DNA from: Bacteroidota bacterium | Lineage (GTDB): Bacteria; Bacteroidota; Bacteroidia; Chitinophagales; Saprospiraceae | DNA length: 64,000 bases | NCBI GenBank assembly: GCA_016124585.1 | Contig: WGNL01000017.1 | Location: 62,001-126,000 of the forward strand | Direction: 5' to 3' | Shown here: positions 17,983 through 25,849 of the stretch, piece after piece | Layout: every line of letters starts with the position of its first letter | How positions within the stretch are numbered: position 1 is the first letter of the stretch | The notes under the pieces: model-generated | Told to the model about the DNA's origin: nothing | What the model saw: the letters and a program-made list of their open reading frames with translations, nothing else | The model's database searches: none | Program-made: the position numbers and the translations under genes

Positions 17983-18114
17983 AATTTAGATGAATAAACC
18001 TTAAATGGAATTCAAGCACCTTGTTTTATAGGCCTGATTCCTATCTTTTAAATGGTTGGCTAGATTCAGTTAGGTAGGTATTAAGATGAGAATTTATCAT
18101 TCATAAATCTTGGG

Positions 18115-18145
18115 CAAAGATAGGTTGACAAATGAGCTAATCCAA
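18115..18145 (-). promoter_or_regulatory. predicted amt promoter
   Basis: On the minus strand TATCTTTG (18122-18115) matches the Bacteroidota -7 consensus TAnnTTTG. TTGG (18145-18142) is a possible -33 element 19 bp upstream. Confidence 0.5.
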
Positions 18146-18368
18146 TAAAAAATAACTTTTTTGAAACAAGGCCCCAAAACAAATGGGGTATGCTGCAATT
18201 ATTTTAAATGAAATCAGAATTTACCCCTATAATTTCATAGGGTAAACTCTAAAAACAAAAAAACTGGTTCTTCGAAAATATCGAATTCATAAATATTTAA
18301 CACAGACTACTTAAAAAGGTCTCTTTTTCGCTTTTTGTGTTACCATTTTCAAAAAAAACAATCCGATC

Positions 18369-18400
18369 ATTGCATTGTGTCAAACTAACACATACATTTG
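18369..18400 (+). promoter_or_regulatory. predicted promoter of the arginine operon leader
   Basis: TACATTTG (18393-18400) is a perfect match to TAnnTTTG, and ATTG (18369-18372) lies 20 bp upstream. Transcription should begin near 18405, only a few bases before the leader-peptide ATG at 18409. Confidence 0.6.
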
Positions 18401-18408
18401 CCCCATCA

Positions 18409-18501
18409 ATGACGACGCAGTATTTTACATATCCTACTTCTACTCCGAGCATGCCGGCGCACATGCCGCAGCCTCGTCGTGCGTTCCGTCCCCGCCCGTA
18501 A
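18409..18501 (+). CDS. arginine-rich leader peptide (putative arg attenuator)
   Basis: A 30-codon reading frame immediately after a good promoter, 174 bp upstream of the first arginine-biosynthesis gene. It starts MTTQYFTYP and ends RRAFRPRP before TAA: four Arg codons among the last eight. This is the layout of a ribosome-mediated attenuation peptide, in which stalling at Arg codons when charged tRNA-Arg is scarce would let transcription continue. A weak terminator-like hairpin (18615-18643) lies between it and the first gene. The peptide is likely to act in cis only. I know of no described leader of this exact sequence. Confidence 0.6.
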   Translation: MTTQYFTYPTSTPSMPAHMPQPRRAFRPRP

Positions 18502-18614
18502 GGGCAATCAATTTACATATTACCACCATTGGGTGAGAATTTTTTCCCACCAAAGTCCTTCGGGGCGAGTTTCCAATTTTTATTTCGATTGAAAACGCTG
18601 GCAGGGCTGACTTA

Positions 18615-18643
18615 GCGAATTTAATTTTTCAAAATCGCTTTTT
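18615..18643 (+). terminator. candidate attenuator hairpin before the arginine operon
   Basis: GCGAATTT pairs with AAAATCGC (one mismatch, 8-nt loop) and is followed by five T. It is weak, but correctly placed between the leader peptide and the GNAT gene ATG at 18675. The stretch 18502-18614 also contains an imperfect GGGTGAG/CCCACC hairpin that might act as an antiterminator. Confidence 0.4.
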
Positions 18644-18674
18644 CCAGTTCTCCAGGCCAAAGCAAATTCCTACG

Positions 18675-19283
18675 ATGATTATCAATGTCCTTATCGCCGC
18701 AGCAGACCAAGCAGGCTATGCGGAAGAAATTTGTTCCCTCCTTGAAGTCTCAGCCCAGCAACGGGGCACCGGTATCGCCCGCCGGTCGCCCGACTACATT
18801 AGGCGGAAAATCGAGTCTGGCAATGCCATCATCGCACTTACGGAAGACGGCAAGCTCGCTGGGTTCTGCTACATCGAAATCTGGAGCCATGGTAAATATG
18901 TCGCCAATTCCGGCCTTGTCGTTGCACACGAATTCCGGCAATTTGGCCTCGCTAAAAAAATAAAGCGGCAGGCGTTTGACCTCGCCCGCGACAAATACCC
19001 AGCCGCACGGGTTTTCGGCATCACCACCAGTCTGGCCGTGATGAAAATCAACTCCGAACTTGGCTACAAACCCGTCACATTTTCCGAGCTGACACAGGAT
19101 GAAGCATTCTGGCTCGGCTGCCAGAGCTGTCCTAACTACGACATCCTTCAACGCTGTAACCACAAGATGTGTCTTTGCACAGGTATGCTCGCCCCCAGCA
19201 AAATCGAAGAAATGGAAGCAAATGAAGGTTTTGATTTAATAGACTTAGTTCTGAAAAAAGAAACGCAAGCTGTAGCCGCTTGA
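18675..19283 (+). CDS. GNAT acyltransferase, probable N-acylglutamate synthase (first arginine step)
   Basis: A 202-aa GNAT-fold protein. The acetyl-CoA-binding region is VVAHEFRQFGLAKKIKRQAF (about residues 82-102). The N-terminal part includes RRSPDYIRRKIESGNAIIAL. The C-terminal half carries several Cys (CQSCPNY, CNHKMCLC) that could bind a metal. As first gene of an arginine operon that lacks argA and argJ, it most likely acylates glutamate. In Bacteroides the pathway uses succinyl rather than acetyl intermediates, and the transcarbamylase here has an Ala at the specificity position, so succinyl-CoA may be the donor. The role is inferred from context. Confidence 0.75.
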   Translation: MIINVLIAAADQAGYAEEICSLLEVSAQQRGTGIARRSPDYIRRKIESGNAIIALTEDGKLAGFCYIEIWSHGKYVANSGLVVAHEFRQFGLAKKIKRQAFDLARDKYPAARVFGITTSLAVMKINSELGYKPVTFSELTQDEAFWLGCQSCPNYDILQRCNHKMCLCTGMLAPSKIEEMEANEGFDLIDLVLKKETQAVAA

Positions 19284-19353
19284 TCAGGAATTTGATGTTA
19301 AGAAATTGATTTACAACGACTTAATTACTAAATTCCCAATTTTCTCAAATTCT

Positions 19354-20559
19354 ATGAAAATAACACTCGCATATTCAGGTGGCCTCGATACATCGTTTTG
19401 CATCAAATACCTGACCGAACAAGGCCACGAAGTCCACTGTGTAACAGTGGATACGGGCGGCTTCACTCCCGATGATGTTGAGGGAATGGAAGCCAAGGCG
19501 TTCCGACTCGGAGCAGCCAGTTTCCATTGTGTGGATGCCGTGCAGGATTATTATGACCAGTGCATCCGTTACCTCGTGTTTGGGAATGTGCTGCGCAATA
19601 ACACCTATCCCCTATCGGTCAGTGCTGAACGTATGTTCCAAGCGGTGGCCATTGCGAAGCAGGCACAACTGATTGGCAGTGAGGCGATTGCGCATGGCAG
19701 CACGGGTGCTGGCAATGACCAGGTGCGCTTCGATTTGGCCTTCTCGGTCCTCTGCCCAGAGATGCAAATCATCACGCCCATCCGTGACCACCGTTTTTCA
19801 CGGGAAGAAGAAGTGGCTTACCTCGCTAAGCACGGCTTCGAGTGGACGCAGCAAAAAGCCAAGTACAGTATCAACCCCGGCATTTGGGGCACGAGTGTGG
19901 GTGGAGCAGAAACGCTGACCTCACATTTGCCCCTGCCTGAAAGCGCTTGGCCGACGCAATTGACTGAGAATGAGCCAACTACCGTTAGGCTTTCTTTTGA
20001 AAAAGGCGAACTCGTTGGTGTGAACGGGCAGTCTTTCGAGCACCCAACCGAAGCCATTCGGGCCTTGCAAGCGCTTGCTGCGCCCTACGCCATCGGGCGG
20101 GACACACACGTCGGCGACACGATTATTGGTATAAAAGGCCGTGTCGGCTTCGAAGCTGCTGCACCGCTCATCATTATCAAGTCGCACCACTTACTCGAAA
20201 AACATACCCTCGTCAAATGGCAGCAATACTGGAAGGAACAGCTCGCCAATTGGTACGGCATGATGCTCCATGAGGCGCTTTTCCTCGACCCCGTGATGAG
20301 GAATATTGAAGCGTTTTTGTCCTCCACACAAGAAATGGTGACAGGTGAAGTCTTTGTCAAACTCCTACCTTATCGTTTTGAATTACAGGGAATTAAGTCA
20401 GATTTTGACTTGATGCAAAGCGAGGCGGGCAAGTACGGCGAGATGAACAACGGCTGGTCAGGTGAGGATGTGAAGGGGTTCACGAAGATATTGGGGAACC
20501 AGTTGAAAATTTACCAATCAATGAGCAGAAACTCGGAAATTGAGAAATTGGGAAATTAG
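19354..20559 (+). CDS. argG: argininosuccinate synthase
   Basis: Joins citrulline and aspartate using ATP. The start is set at ATG 19354 so that the protein opens MKITLAYSGGLDTS, where the PP-loop SGGLDTS binds ATP; the in-frame sequence upstream is not conserved-looking. Other family stretches are AHGSTGAGNDQVRFD and YSINPGIWGTSVGG. The length of about 401 aa is normal. The last residues (about RNSEIEKLGN) are encoded by a GAAATTGAGAAATTGGG repeat, so the C-terminus has probably been reshaped by repeat insertion. It is the second gene of the arginine operon. Confidence 0.93.
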   Translation: MKITLAYSGGLDTSFCIKYLTEQGHEVHCVTVDTGGFTPDDVEGMEAKAFRLGAASFHCVDAVQDYYDQCIRYLVFGNVLRNNTYPLSVSAERMFQAVAIAKQAQLIGSEAIAHGSTGAGNDQVRFDLAFSVLCPEMQIITPIRDHRFSREEEVAYLAKHGFEWTQQKAKYSINPGIWGTSVGGAETLTSHLPLPESAWPTQLTENEPTTVRLSFEKGELVGVNGQSFEHPTEAIRALQALAAPYAIGRDTHVGDTIIGIKGRVGFEAAAPLIIIKSHHLLEKHTLVKWQQYWKEQLANWYGMMLHEALFLDPVMRNIEAFLSSTQEMVTGEVFVKLLPYRFELQGIKSDFDLMQSEAGKYGEMNNGWSGEDVKGFTKILGNQLKIYQSMSRNSEIEKLGN

Positions 20560-20593
20560 AAATTCCCGTCATCCAATTTCATAATTTCTCAAT
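20535..20593. repeat. AAATTGAGAAATTGGG-family inverted repeat at the argG/argC junction
   Basis: GAAATTGAGAAATTGGGAAA at 20535-20554 faces AATTTCATAATTTCTCAAT at 20575-20593. The left arm overlaps the last codons and stop of argG, and the right arm ends 4 bp before argC. Confidence 0.75.
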
Positions 20594-20596
20594 ATC

Positions 20597-21562
20597 ATGC
20601 TTAAAATCGGCATCATCGGCGGGGCAGGCTATACGGCAGGGGAACTCATCCGCATCTTGCCGCACCATCCGGCAGCGGAAATCGCCTTTGTGCAGAGCCG
20701 CAGCTCGGCAGGCAAACCCGTTTCCAGCGTCCACGATGACCTGGTGGGGGATACGGATTTGCGCTTTGTTGCCGAAATGCCAGCTGAGCCGAACGTGCTG
20801 TTCCTCTGCTCCGGCCACGGTGAGTCGAAAGCATTTTTGGAGAAAAACAGTTTTTCCAACTCGTTGAAAATCATAGACTTGAGCCATGATTTCCGGCTCC
20901 ATCGCCCCGGCAATGACTTCATTTACGGGCTGCCCGAACTGAACCGGGCCGCCATTTGCGAAGCGAAAAAAATTGCCAACCCGGGGTGCTTTGCAACGGC
21001 CATCCAATTGGCGCTTTTGCCGCTAGCTGCCGAGGGATTACTTCAAGACGAAGTGCACGTCCATGCCGTCACCGGCTCTACGGGGGCAGGCCAGCAGCTA
21101 ACAGAAACCACGCATTTCAGCTACCGGAGCAACAACCTGAGCATCTACAAACCATTCGGACATCAGCATTTGGGTGAAATTGGTCAGAGCCTTCGGCAGT
21201 TGCAGCCCGGCTTCGACCATGCAGTGAACTTCCTGCCCGTTCGGGGCGATTTTACGAGGGGCATTTTCGCCAGTGCGTACACTCATTGCGAAGCGACCGA
21301 AAATCATGTGAAGGAACTGTACCGAACATTTTACGCTGACGCCCCATTTACCAAAATAACGGACGAAAACCCCTCGCTGAAGCAGGTGGTGAATACCAAC
21401 AAATGCTTGCTCTACTTGGAAAAACACGGTGGTAAACTTTTGATAATCAGCATCATAGATAACCTGCTGAAAGGTGCAAGCGGGCAGGCGGTTCAGAATA
21501 TGAACCTTATGTTCGGATTGCCAGAGACAGCAGGATTGGCCCTAAAAGCCAACGCATTTTAA
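20597..21562 (+). CDS. argC: N-acyl-gamma-glutamyl-phosphate reductase
   Basis: NADPH-dependent reduction of N-acylglutamyl phosphate to the semialdehyde, third step of arginine synthesis. The 321-aa protein begins with the dinucleotide-binding IGIIGGAGYTAGELIRIL. It carries the catalytic Cys in IANPGCFATAIQLALLPL and the family segment GSTGAGQ. The conserved GASGQAVQNMNLMFGL near the C-terminus is intact. It lies between argG and argD in the operon with short spacers. Confidence 0.95.
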   Translation: MLKIGIIGGAGYTAGELIRILPHHPAAEIAFVQSRSSAGKPVSSVHDDLVGDTDLRFVAEMPAEPNVLFLCSGHGESKAFLEKNSFSNSLKIIDLSHDFRLHRPGNDFIYGLPELNRAAICEAKKIANPGCFATAIQLALLPLAAEGLLQDEVHVHAVTGSTGAGQQLTETTHFSYRSNNLSIYKPFGHQHLGEIGQSLRQLQPGFDHAVNFLPVRGDFTRGIFASAYTHCEATENHVKELYRTFYADAPFTKITDENPSLKQVVNTNKCLLYLEKHGGKLLIISIIDNLLKGASGQAVQNMNLMFGLPETAGLALKANAF

Positions 21563-21589
21563 CAATCAAACAATCTTAACAATTCAGCA

Positions 21590-22735
21590 ATGACCCTTTT
21601 CGATGTCTATCCACTTTTCCCCATAGACATTCAGCGCAGCCACGGCTGCCACGTCTATGACCAGCACGGCAGGCGCTACCTCGATTTTTATGGGGGACAC
21701 GCTGTCATTTCCGTTGGGCATTCCCATCCGCATTTCCTGAAACGGGTGAAAGACCAGATGGACAAAATCGCCTTTTACTCCAATTTCGTAGAAAATGAAC
21801 TTCGGGAAGTATTGGCTGCAAAGCTCGGCGAGTTGTCGGGATATGCTGATTATCAACTGTTTATGGTAAACAGTGGGGCGGAGGCCATTGAAAATGCAAT
21901 GAAATTGGCGAGCTTCCAAAATGGCCGCACAAAGGTCGTCGCCTTCGGCAAAGGCTTCCACGGACGCACCGCTGCCGCCGTCAACATCACCGATGACACC
22001 AGCATCCAAGCTCCCATCACGCATGGTTTTGAGGTAGATTATCTGCCGTTGAACGACTTGGAGGCAGTGAAAAAATCCTTGTCAGGTGGCGACGTTTGCG
22101 CCGTGGTAGTGGAAGGCATCCAAGGCATCGGCGGCATCAACGTGCCTACCAAAGAGTTTTTGCAAGGGCTACAAACCGCTTGCGAAGCGCATGGCACTAT
22201 CCTCATTTTGGATGAAATTCAATCCGGCTATGGCCGCAGCGGCAAATTTTTCGCTCATCAATACGCTGGCATCCGTCCCGACCTTATCACGGTGGCCAAG
22301 GGAATGGGCAACGGATTCCCCATAGGCGGGGTCATCATTTCACCAAAATTCAAGTCTCGGCACGGCTTGATCGGTACTACTTTCGGCGGTACGCACATGG
22401 CCTGTGCCGCAGCGCTCGGCGTGTTGGAAATCATTGAAAATGAGCATCTTATCGAAAATGCAGCCAAGCAGGGCGAACGTCTCTTCGCTGAATTAAATGG
22501 CTTGGAAGGCATCAAGGAAATCCGTGGCAAGGGTCTGATGATTGGAGTGGAACTCGAATTTCCGGCTGCCCCTTTCCGCAAGAAATTGATGGAGGAATTT
22601 GGGGTTTTCACGGGCTCTTCTTCCAACAAAAACACGGTGCGCCTGTTGCCGCCACTTTCTGTAAACGACGCTGAGGTAGAGGAATTTTTGGGAGCTTTCA
22701 AGGCTTGTTTAGAGGCGATTTCTGTTGCAGTTTAA
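21590..22735 (+). CDS. argD: N-acylornithine aminotransferase
   Basis: A PLP-dependent class III aminotransferase of 381 aa that makes N-acylornithine from the semialdehyde with glutamate as donor. It shows the class III pattern LILDEIQSGYGRSGKFFAHQ, with the PLP-Lys in VAKGMGNGFPIGG. The substrate-side GGHAVISVGHSHP and TFGGTHMACAAALGVLEI are typical of ArgD. It is 27 bp downstream of argC. It is followed by a 33-bp near-perfect palindrome and then argF'. Confidence 0.93.
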   Translation: MTLFDVYPLFPIDIQRSHGCHVYDQHGRRYLDFYGGHAVISVGHSHPHFLKRVKDQMDKIAFYSNFVENELREVLAAKLGELSGYADYQLFMVNSGAEAIENAMKLASFQNGRTKVVAFGKGFHGRTAAAVNITDDTSIQAPITHGFEVDYLPLNDLEAVKKSLSGGDVCAVVVEGIQGIGGINVPTKEFLQGLQTACEAHGTILILDEIQSGYGRSGKFFAHQYAGIRPDLITVAKGMGNGFPIGGVIISPKFKSRHGLIGTTFGGTHMACAAALGVLEIIENEHLIENAAKQGERLFAELNGLEGIKEIRGKGLMIGVELEFPAAPFRKKLMEEFGVFTGSSSNKNTVRLLPPLSVNDAEVEEFLGAFKACLEAISVAV

Positions 22736-22743
22736 TTGCCTAT

Positions 22744-22776
22744 AACGTCGGCGAGGTTTTAAACCTCGCCGACGTT
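22744..22776. repeat. AACGTCGGCGAGGTTT palindrome, copy A
   Basis: Perfect 16-bp arms around one central base, just after argD. The same element occurs at 29765-29797 with the complementary central base, that is, in the opposite orientation. A copy split by another palindrome is at 41637-41681. As RNA it forms a very stable hairpin. Confidence 0.9.
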
Positions 22777-22810
22777 TAACCCTACCTAAAACCTTGATTA
22801 TCAAAACATA

Positions 22811-23800
22811 ATGCAACACTTCACCAGTATAACCGACGTCCCCAACCCCGCCGCCCTCATCCAACGGGCACTTGAAATCAAGCAATCCGTCAACCGTCAA
22901 CCGTCAACCATCAACCGCAAAACGCTAGTTTTGCTTTTCTTCAACCCCAGCCTCCGCACCCGCCTCAGCACCGAGAAGGCGGCGCAAAACCTCGGGATGA
23001 ACGTCATCACGATGAACGCCGATGCAGGCTGGAAAATCGAATTCGAGGACGGTACGGTGATGGACGGCGACAAGGCCGAACACGTGCGGGAAGCGGCGGG
23101 CGTTATCAGTCAGTACGCCGACGTGATAGGCATCCGCTCCTTCCCGACGCTGAAAGATAGGGACTGGGACTACGCCGAGGTCGTTTTGAATCAATTCAAA
23201 AAATACGCCTCGGTGCCCATCATCAGTCTGGAATCAGCGACACTGCACCCCCTCCAGTCCCTCGCCGATGCGGTGACGATTGAGGAATTCAAAACTAAGC
23301 TCCGCCCAAAAGTTGTGCTCACTTGGGCGCCACATGTGCGGGCATTGCCGCAGGCTGTCCCAAATTCCTTCGTGGAATGGATGAAAAACCTTGATGTGGA
23401 ACTCGTCGTGACGCATCCGCCAGAGGCAGACTTAGCTCCGCAATTCGTTGACAATGTGCAAGTTGAGTACGAACAACAACGAGCATTCGAGGGAGCGGAT
23501 TTCATTTATGCTAAAAACTGGTCATCGTTCCACGACTATGGTCAAATCATCACCCCAAAGGAAAATTGGATGGTGACCCCCGAAAAAATGGCGCTCACCG
23601 ATAATGCCCGTTTCATGCACTGCCTCCCCGTTCGCCGGAACGTCGTAGTGGCAGATGCCGTGCTGGACGATCCAAGCTGCCTGATTTTCGAGCAGGCCAA
23701 AAACCGGGAGGTGGCGGCGCAGGCGGTGTTGGAAGTAACGTCGGCTTCAGCCGGCGACGTAAAACAACCTTCAGGTTGTTCTTCAGATTGTTCAAAATAA
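22811..23800 (+). CDS. argF': N-acylornithine carbamoyltransferase (probably N-succinylornithine-specific)
   Basis: Carbamoylates an N-acyl-ornithine. The 329-aa protein has the carbamoyl-phosphate motif SLRTRLS (47-53), TWAPHVRALPQAVPNSF, and MHCLPVRRN near the C-terminus. It resembles the Bacteroides N-succinylornithine enzyme more than ordinary OTCases. The specificity position that is Glu92 in Xanthomonas (acetyl) and Pro90 in B. fragilis (succinyl) is Ala89 here (MDGDKAEH). Residues 26-35 are encoded by tandem CGTCAAC copies (22887-22916). The last 20 or so residues (after EVTSASAG) come from palindromic repeats, giving a tail not seen in B. fragilis. Confidence 0.9.
   Translation: MQHFTSITDVPNPAALIQRALEIKQSVNRQPSTINRKTLVLLFFNPSLRTRLSTEKAAQNLGMNVITMNADAGWKIEFEDGTVMDGDKAEHVREAAGVISQYADVIGIRSFPTLKDRDWDYAEVVLNQFKKYASVPIISLESATLHPLQSLADAVTIEEFKTKLRPKVVLTWAPHVRALPQAVPNSFVEWMKNLDVELVVTHPPEADLAPQFVDNVQVEYEQQRAFEGADFIYAKNWSSFHDYGQIITPKENWMVTPEKMALTDNARFMHCLPVRRNVVVADAVLDDPSCLIFEQAKNREVAAQAVLEVTSASAGDVKQPSGCSSDCSK
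22887..22916 (+). repeat. tandem CCGTCAA copies inside argF'
   Basis: Three CCGTCAA units followed by CCATCAACC, read in frame as SVNRQPSTIN in a loop before the first conserved strand. The same base pattern is common as an intergenic repeat in Bacteroidota. Confidence 0.75.
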
Positions 23801-23848
23801 AAAACCGCCTAAAGGCGATTTTACTACACCGGCTAAAGCCGATGCTAC
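23737..23848. repeat. cluster of small palindromes covering the argF' tail and argF'-argB gap
   Basis: From left to right: an imperfect ACGTCGGCTTCAGCCGGCGACGT-type palindrome, AACAACCTTCAGGTTGTT, TCGCCTAAAGGCGA-like CGCCTAAAGGCG, and CGGCTAAAGCCG. The first two lie inside the argF' reading frame and the last two between its stop and argB. Confidence 0.8.
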
Positions 23849-23849
23849 T

Positions 23850-24614
23850 ATGCTAACAGTACTCAAAATCGGTGGCAAACTCCTTGACGACGAAGCCCAA
23901 CTCGGCTCAGCTTTAGCCGCTTTTGCAAACATCGAAGGCCCGAAAATTCTGGTACACGGCGGTGGCAAAAAAGGCAGCGAAATCAGTCGTCGACTCGGTA
24001 TCGAACCGCAAATGGTGGATGGCCGCCGCATTACCGACGCTGCCACGCTCGAGGTGGTCACAATGGTCTATGCCGGGCTGTTGAACAAGACGGTGGTGGC
24101 CAAATTGCAGGCACTCGGTTGCAATGCACTCGGTCTAAGCGGAGCAGATGGGAACGCCGTTTTATCGAAAAAAAGAGGTACTGGCGCAATTGACTACGGC
24201 TTCGTTGGTGATATCGAATCGGTAAACAACGAGCTAATAATCAACTTTTTAGAAAATAATTTAACGCCTGTTGTCAGCCCCATCACGCACGATAGCCAAG
24301 GCCAATTGCTCAACACCAACGCCGATACCATCGCCCAGATGCTGGCTGTTTCGCTGGCGCAAAATTTTGAGGTGACGCTGAAGTTTTGCTTCGAAAAAAA
24401 CGGCGTCCTAGTTGACCCAACTGACGATGATTCGGTGCTGCCCTCACTCGATTCTGCGGCTTACGAAGGGTACAAATCCGCTGGTGTCATCAGCGAAGGA
24501 ATGCTGCCAAAGCTGGACAATGCGTTCGCCGCAAAACATGGTGGCGTGAAGGATGTTTGGGTGTGTGGGATTGAGGGAATTGCAAAAGAGTTTGGAACAC
24601 TAATTTACCCCTGA
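23850..24614 (+). CDS. argB: N-acylglutamate kinase
   Basis: Phosphorylates N-acylglutamate, second arginine step. The 254-aa amino-acid-kinase-fold protein has LKIGGKLLDDE (Lys/GG nucleotide site), ILVHGGGKKGSEISRRLG (substrate Gly-rich loop), GLSGADGNAVLSKK and PVVSPITHDSQGQLLNTNAD. ATG 23850 follows a CTACT stretch with no Shine-Dalgarno. The last two codons and stop (Tyr, Pro, TGA) lie in a 25-bp inverted repeat arm. Being mid-operon, it is presumably controlled by the upstream leader. Feedback inhibition by arginine cannot be judged from sequence. Confidence 0.93.
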   Translation: MLTVLKIGGKLLDDEAQLGSALAAFANIEGPKILVHGGGKKGSEISRRLGIEPQMVDGRRITDAATLEVVTMVYAGLLNKTVVAKLQALGCNALGLSGADGNAVLSKKRGTGAIDYGFVGDIESVNNELIINFLENNLTPVVSPITHDSQGQLLNTNADTIAQMLAVSLAQNFEVTLKFCFEKNGVLVDPTDDDSVLPSLDSAAYEGYKSAGVISEGMLPKLDNAFAAKHGGVKDVWVCGIEGIAKEFGTLIYP

Positions 24615-24702
24615 CCCCTAAAGGGGAACCTGAATCCGTTCTTTTGTGGTAACTTCAACTGACGAACCTCCCAAGTTAGGTTCCCCTTTAGGGGTCAGGG
24701 GT
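24607..24702. repeat. 25-bp perfect inverted repeat between argB and argE
   Basis: Arm 24607-24631 (CCCCTGACCCCTAAAGGGGA core) is the exact reverse complement of 24678-24702, with a 46-nt loop. Each arm contains its own smaller CCCCTAAAGGGG palindrome. The argB stop codon is inside the left arm, and argE starts 10 bp after the right arm. Confidence 0.9.
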
Positions 24703-24711
24703 CAAAACACA

Positions 24712-25764
24712 ATGCAAGAATTAATAACCGAAGCCATCCAACTGCTCAAGCAGCTAATATCAACCCCCTCATTTTCGAGGGAAGAGGCTGTTACAGCTGA
24801 CCTGTTGGCGGCGTTTTTTCATCAAAAAAACATGCCGACGGAGCGGATGGGCAACAACGTCGTGGCACGTGCAAAGCACTGGCATTCCGACCGCCCAACC
24901 CTGCTGCTTTGCTCGCACCATGACACAGTACGGCCCGTGGCAGGCTGGCAGCGTGACCCCTTCCAACCGACAGTCGAAGATGGCAAATTGTACGGCCTTG
25001 GCAGCAACGATGCTGGTGCTTCGTTGGTGTCCTTGGCAGCGGTTTTCGCCCATTTTTACGAAGAAAAAAACCTGCGTTGGAACTTGATTTTTCTCGGCGC
25101 TGCCGAAGAGGAAATATCTGGAAATCAAGGCGTTGCGATGGTGCTTCCGCAATTGGGTCCGATTGATTGTGGCATCGTCGGAGAGCCAACTGGGATGCAA
25201 ATGGCCGTGGCGCAAAAGGGCCTACTCGTTGTGGATGCTACTGCTCACGGCAAGGCTGGACACGCCGCCCGTACCGAGGGAGAGAACGCCATTTACACCG
25301 CCTTCCAGGACATCGAGTTTTTGCGAAGCTTCCAGTTCGAAAAAACCTCCGACCTGCTCGGTCCGGTGAAAATGACAGTGACGCAAATCGAGGCTGGGAC
25401 ACAACACAACGTCGTACCGGACGCCTGCCGCTTCGTAGTGGACATCCGCACCAACGAATGCTACTCGAACGAGGAGGTCTTCGCCATTTTGCAAACAAAA
25501 CTGCGTTCCGAACTGAAAGCACGTTCCTTCCGCCTCAACTCGTCGAGCATACCCCTTGACCATCCGCTGGTGCAGCAGGGCAAGGCACTCGGTTTGCGCA
25601 GCTTCGGCTCCCCCACCCTCTCCGACTCGGCGCTGATGCCTTTTCCTGTGCTGAAAATCGGGCCGGGCGAAAGCGAACGGTCGCACACGGCGGACGAGTT
25701 TGTTTACCTTCGGGAAATCGAGGAGGGGATTGATGTTTATGAAAGGTTGATAAAAGGTTCATAA
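24712..25764 (+). CDS. argE: M20-family N-acyl-citrulline/acyl-ornithine deacylase
   Basis: A 350-aa zinc amidohydrolase. ATG 24712 is chosen (MQELITEAIQ); the upstream in-frame stretch is repeat DNA. Metal ligands appear in LLCSHHDTVRP (His), GLGSNDAGASLVSL (bridging Asp), LGAAEEEISGNQG (catalytic Glu pair) and IVGEPTGMQ. A C-terminal His is in ESERSHTADEF. Because the transcarbamylase acts on acylated ornithine, the substrate in this operon should be N-acyl-citrulline. The final residues (RLIKGS) are encoded at the start of a GTTGATAA-type repeat. Confidence 0.9.
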   Translation: MQELITEAIQLLKQLISTPSFSREEAVTADLLAAFFHQKNMPTERMGNNVVARAKHWHSDRPTLLLCSHHDTVRPVAGWQRDPFQPTVEDGKLYGLGSNDAGASLVSLAAVFAHFYEEKNLRWNLIFLGAAEEEISGNQGVAMVLPQLGPIDCGIVGEPTGMQMAVAQKGLLVVDATAHGKAGHAARTEGENAIYTAFQDIEFLRSFQFEKTSDLLGPVKMTVTQIEAGTQHNVVPDACRFVVDIRTNECYSNEEVFAILQTKLRSELKARSFRLNSSSIPLDHPLVQQGKALGLRSFGSPTLSDSALMPFPVLKIGPGESERSHTADEFVYLREIEEGIDVYERLIKGS

Positions 25765-25849
25765 AGTTGATGAGGTTGATAGGGGTTTGGTGAAATCCCT
25801 GCGACTCATCAGCTTTTATAAACCATTATCAACCCTTATCAACCAAAAA
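25741..25849. repeat. GTTGATAAGG/CCTTATCAAC inverted-repeat region between argE and argH
   Basis: GGTTGATAAAAGG and AGTTGATGAGGTTGATAGGG on the left face CCATTATCAACCCTTATCAA on the right. The right part (TTATCAACC followed by AAAAAATG) also precedes metZ and, on the minus strand, occurs just before leuA. Confidence 0.7.

Larger units (their letters stand above)
17983..18408. other. divergent intergenic region between amt and the arginine operon
   Basis: AT-rich, with no gene seen. It contains the minus-strand amt promoter (18115-18145), a small hairpin around 18222-18245 (TTTACCCC against GGGTAAA) of unknown role, and the plus-strand promoter of the arginine leader (18369-18400). Confidence 0.6.
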
